From NCBI GenBank assembly GCA_025449115.1, contig JAHLKC010000038.1, positions 215,953-279,952 of the forward strand: a stretch of 64,000 bases of DNA, given 5' to 3'. The position numbers and the translations under genes were made by a program. Shown here piece by piece: positions 60,161 to 64,000 of the stretch. Below the pieces are notes generated by a model, which was given only the letters and a program-made list of their open reading frames with translations, made no database searches and was not told where the DNA came from. Positions within the stretch are counted from its first letter, which is position 1; each line of letters starts with the position of its first letter. Source of the DNA: Chytridium lagenaria (Eukaryota > Chytridiomycota > Chytridiomycetes > Chytridiales > Chytridiaceae).

Positions 60161-60335
60161 CTGGAATCTAGCATTAAGGAGAATCTGAAGGGCATCCCCC
60201 GCCCTTTATACTATTTTTTTTGAAAATTTTATACATTTTTGACAAGAGTTTTTTGAATATTTTCATGAAAAGTCCAAGATATTTTCTCGATTCTTTTTAA
60301 TATTCCAACAAATATTTCATGCTCATTATGAATTT

Positions 60336-62134
60336 ATGACAGTGATCCCCAGAATGAATTGTCTCCCGTCGTCGCGTTCCCTGTTCCGTGTTCTGTCACC
60401 TCGCATTCAAAAAAATAAAAATCACTTATTCTTGAAAAACACCTCCATGGGCAAGCGGCGTACTCTCAAGCGACCAGAAAAGGGACAGTTGAAGGGGAAA
60501 GAAGACTTACTTCCTCCATCGGGGAAACCGGTAAAACGGAAGCGGAAGAATATTCTTTCTGAGGAGTTTGTGAATAGCGAAGATGAGCCAGCTTGCGGAA
60601 ATTATGTGAAGGAGTTGGGGGCGCCAGGAGATGGTGAGAAGAAGAATATGAATGTTAAGAAAAAGAAGAAGAAGAGCGGACTGCTTTATGATGACGGAGA
60701 GGGACTTCTGGGGAGGAAATGTGAGAAGGCGGAAGTTCTGGAGTCCAAAGAAACGCACGTTACCAAGAAGCGACATGAGGTCGTGGAGAGTGTTGAAGGC
60801 GAGGGACGTCGACGTATGTCCACAATGAAGGGTGAAGACGCGACGCACAATGTGGTGGACATGACCAACAGAAAGAGGGACAATGACGCTGTAAAGAAGA
60901 AGCAGATCAAAAGCGCCGCTGTGGCTGAAGATGAGGTCATCGACGTGGATGATTTTTCGAGTTGGGGAGTGGCGTCGAAAGGCGAGAAAGGCGAGAAAGC
61001 GCAGAAGAGTACAACTCGAGCGGTTCCAAGCACGAATCTGACGAAACAAGAAAAGAGAAGACGACGACGGCAAGAGAAACGAAGAATCGCCGCCGAGAAA
61101 AAGGCCGATGCGATAGCTAAAGAGAGGCAGGAGAAACGAAGGATTCGGAAGGCGAAGTTTATGGATGGGATACTTAAACGAACCTTTTATCCCGAGCTGT
61201 ATGTGGACGACGACGAGGAGGAGGAGGAGGAGGAGGAGGAGTTGGAGAAAGAGGTAGAGGATGAAGGTATGGGGTGTTCGACGGAAGGGGAGGATAGTAT
61301 GGGTGAAGCTGGCGTGGTTGAGTCCTTGAAACAAGTAGAAATGGAGGAGAATGCTTGTTTGTCATTGATACCAGCGAAGAGGACGGAGATGATGAGGAAG
61401 AGACGAATGAGGAGCTTCAAGATGAAGATGAGGAGATGGACGGCGCGTCGTTGTTCTCACCTGACCAAGAACCCGTCGAAGAGGCTTTAAACGTTGATAT
61501 CCCTGAAGGCGACATTATCCCCGTCTCCCTTTACATCGACGTCAGTGACGTAGAAAGCTCGTCCACCGACACTCCCGATCCACCAAAAGAAGATGCCAGA
61601 CCCCAGGTGTCCCATCGCGTTTGCTCAAAAAAGCCAATGACAAAATTCACCAACGCCATGACGAGGTGGTACGCCGATACGAGGCGAAAACGCGGGATTC
61701 TTTATTGGGAAATTGGGGAGGTAAAAGGATTTAGCGCTGCGTATCCTGATCCTAGGTTGCGTGATGAATCGTTGAGGGAGGTTTATTGTAGGGTTGTTGA
61801 TGCGATTTTGGAGTTGGAAGGTGGACCTGAGGTGTGTGCTTGGGGGGTGTGGAGGGGTTTTATGATGGAGACTTGACGGGGTATACGGATCAAGTTGCTG
61901 CAGATCATCGCGCGAATTCGATGACAACGCGGACGCAGCGCCAGATTGCACGGTAGGGCTTATCTCGAAGCCGAAATTCTCTCATCGTCGCTGTCAGGGA
62001 ACTGGCTCTTGAGGAAGAGGGGGGAAGAGGATTTGGGCTCCATTCCTTACGTTTCCAAAAAAAGAAAGATGATGATGACCGACGCACAAAAGAAGGCTGC
62101 AATTAGTATCTTTGAGGGGAAGTGGGGATTTTGA
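60336..62134 (+). CDS. Highly charged, probable nuclear protein (unrecognised)
   Basis: The first part is Lys/Arg-rich with bipartite nuclear-localisation-like clusters (MGKRRTLKRPEKGQLKGKED from ATG 60447; KQEKRRRRRQEKRRIAAEKK). An acidic run DDDEEEEEEEEELEKEVED follows. After a frame change near 61360 comes a second acidic part, then a compact conserved-looking domain FTNAMTRWYADTRRKRGILY, AYPDPRLRDESLREVYCRVV, AILELEGGPEVCAWGVWRGF. After further frame changes near 61872 and 61955 come AYLEAEILSSSLSGNWLLRK and AQKKAAISIFEGKWGF, with stop at 62134. The C-terminal domain is the part most likely to reveal a family. I do not recognise it. ATG 60336 gives a longer N-terminus. Confidence 0.6.
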
Positions 62135-62414
62135 AGAATGTAAGCGATCTGGAGCGTTAAATGGTTGATGCAGGTTTCTTTGTAATTCTGAAGGCTTCCA
62201 TGCTGCTCGCGTTTTATGCGATTCGTAAAATTGAAATATATGTATTATTGTATTTGATTGTAAAGAAAAAGGTTGTGTAAAATTAATGTGGACTAATGGA
62301 TGAATGAAATACAAGGAACAAAAGACATTATGGAAAGAAAAGAGGGCATAAAAATGCATCTTCCGGTTCGATCTCCGGTACTAAAGGTGGCATGTTCCAA
62401 GGCCATTCATTCGG

Positions 62415-64000
62415 CGTTGACAATGACTTCCCCATCTACAACTCTCGTCCGAGTTTTTCTTTCCGGCATCAACGATAACAAAGTGCTTTCAACAATCTCC
62501 CTCAGCGCCTACACTCTCGCCGATCCCACTTCCAACTTCATCATCACCCAGTCCCTCCCCACTCTTTTCCACTGACCCCTTTGCCGTCGCAACTTGCCCA
62601 CCGACACCCCCGCCATACCCCGCTAACCACTTCCAAACCTGGTCAACTTGCACCGTACCCCCTTTGCCCAACTCCCCAACACCCCCGCCGCGCTAACTTC
62701 CTCCTTCCTCCAAACTCCAGGATGGAGCGGAGGTCTACTACGCGATGCTTTCGGAGCCTTCAGCGACGCCGATGACGCTACAGACACGGAGGACCAAGAT
62801 GACGACGCAACAGGGGTTGCATCCGAGATGGGTTCAGTGGTTCCGTAGCCGGTATCATGAACTGATTCAATTGCGACGAGACCGGCGGTTCGACCGAGAC
62901 TGAAACGGGCTTGACGGCGGATGCTGTGGCGAGAGAGGTGTCAGGGGGAGCTGCTGAGGATTTTTTGCGGGCGGTTGCAGGGAGCGGGAGATGGGGGTGG
63001 AGGACCACGGTTGAGGTAGAAGGTCTATCAATGGCCTCAGATGAAAGAGGTATGGGTAAAGAGGTTCGGGAACGAAATGGAAGGCTTCCATGTTGGCGAT
63101 GGCAGAGGAGGAGCAGGGTGAGGGATGGAGGTGGAAGACGTTGACGCGGTGTAGGGGAAGAACGAGTCGATCGGTAGACTCCAAATCCGAGAGCTCGACG
63201 GCGTCACGGGAGATGTAGCTGTCACAGGAGGTCCGTCCTCTCCAACAGTTTCACCAGAAATAGGGTCTCGTTTTGGACTCCATGTCCAGGTGTTCCAGCC
63301 GGGCCATCCGGTGAACGACGATGCGGATGCGGTTCGAGGTCTTCCAGGAGTAATTTCCTCTTCATTTCCTTCCCCTTCCAGTTTCCGCTCTCTCGAAGTT
63401 CAGCAGGAGTTAATTCACCAAAACTTCGGCTTTTGTGAAGAGCCACAATACCGCCAAATTTCAGCTTTTTGGAGCCAACGGCTGAAAGAAGGGGTGGAGG
63501 AGTTGAGTCGGCCACCAGAGGTGGCTCCGAAGGTACTGATATGTTTACAGCAAGGCTTCCAGACGAGGTCGAACGGGTAGAAGCCTTGGGGGAGGAAAAT
63601 GGGAACAGTGACGGAGTTGCGGGAGGCTTCAACCATGACGATGAGGAAGAATTAGATCTGCCTTGAGGGTTAGGCGCTGAAGCCACTGCATTAGTGTGAG
63701 CTCTCAAAGATTTCTCCTCTTCAGATGCTCTTTGACAGCCTTTCATAATAAGCGAGGGATAGGTCGTTGAGTGTAGATCTGAGGAGAGCGATATCAGCAA
63801 GAAGGCCTTGAACGAGAGCAACAATAGGGAACACAATAGATCCGGCGTCATCGGAAGACGCGTCTTCTGGTTTCGAGGAAGAGGCCGCAGAGTCGTTCGT
63901 TGTTGGCTGAGGGCGGGAGCGCGTTCGGGGGGAGGGAAACGGGCGGTAAGAGTTTGAATATCGAGGATATGGTTGGCTATGACGGATTGGGAGAGGCGAG
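62415..64000 (-). CDS. Ser/Pro-rich unrecognised gene (N-terminus beyond the window)
   Basis: Minus-strand coding texture runs from the window end to 62415 over several frames. In order: SQSVIANHILDIQTLTARFP (about 63925-63990), VFPIVALVQGLLADIALLRS and TLNDLSLAYYERLSKS (63740-63840), EEEKSLRAH, then SKKLKFGGIVALHKSRSFGE, PVTATSPVTPSSSRIWSLPI, PISDATPVASSSWSSVSVAS and PGVWRKEEVSAAGVLGSWAK. A C-terminal part follows: VQVDQVWKWLAGYGGGVGGQ, then LREIVESTLLSLMPERKTRT, ending VNAE at 62415. The first segment could be a short helical domain; most of the rest looks disordered. Frame breaks near 63730, 63230, 63040, 62660 and 62510 prevent a single reading. Confidence 0.5.

Noticed and set aside
60507..61334. 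275-codon minus-strand open frame rich in Leu/Phe/His
   Set aside because: Shadow of the Lys/Glu-rich plus-strand coding region; Lys and Glu codons reverse-complement to Phe/Leu-rich sequence.
62581..62848. Plus-strand frame ending DATDTEDQDDDATGVASEMG
   Set aside because: Looks coding, but the minus strand continues the C-terminal gene in a consistent way to LREIVESTLLSLMPERKTRT, so the plus frame is taken as its shadow; kept only as a weak alternative.

Overview
The window reads as nuclear DNA of a fungus. Genes are split by many short GT-AG introns (mostly about 35-70 nt), spacing is tight, and the products are eukaryotic housekeeping proteins: GPN1, CAP/Srv2, MSH3, CHIP, EFL1, IPP isomerase, eIF2B-delta, Y14 and an M28 aminopeptidase. 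Several retained genes (MSH3, a TPR/U-box CHIP, PRCC, RBM18, CCDC97, an ABCD4-like transporter, a possible axonemal protein) fit an early-diverging, probably zoosporic (chytrid-like) fungus better than a yeast. That placement is inference. No rRNA, tRNA, CRISPR or intact transposon was recognised.

Left part (1-28.7 kb) is gene-dense. In order: mitochondrial carrier (-, cut by the window edge), GPN1 (+), CAP/Srv2 (+), a protein kinase with two WW domains (-), a PPR-like protein (+), RBM18 (-), PRCC (+), a small probable mitochondrial protein (+), a small unknown gene (-), MSH3 (+), CHIP/STUB1 (+), EFL1 (+), IDI1 (+), eIF2B-delta (-) and CCDC97 (+). Neighbours are as close as 8 bp (head to head), 14 bp (tail to tail) or 10 bp (head to tail).

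Middle part (28.7-46.7 kb) is looser, AT-rich and richer in microsatellites. It holds three copies of one seven-transmembrane protein family (two on -, one on +) with the same exon plan. Between them lie a secreted M28 aminopeptidase and a pyruvate kinase with an unusual MGCGAST N-terminus. Two unrecognised genes follow.

Right part (46.7-64 kb): a gene with a possible ciliary signature, Y14/RBM8A, an RGS protein, an ECHDC1-like enoyl-CoA hydratase, a PAS-kinase-like kinase, a tiny unknown gene, an ABCD4-like half transporter, a basic/acidic probable nuclear protein, and an S/P-rich unknown gene running off the end. The RGS protein and the 7TM family together suggest G-protein signalling capacity.

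A major caveat applies throughout. Almost every conserved gene carries one or more single-base frame breaks, many in or beside short homopolymers. Protein homology continues in another frame right after each break. Unpolished sequence is the simplest explanation. Coordinates therefore give gene spans (first to last coding base, introns included), not clean reading frames.
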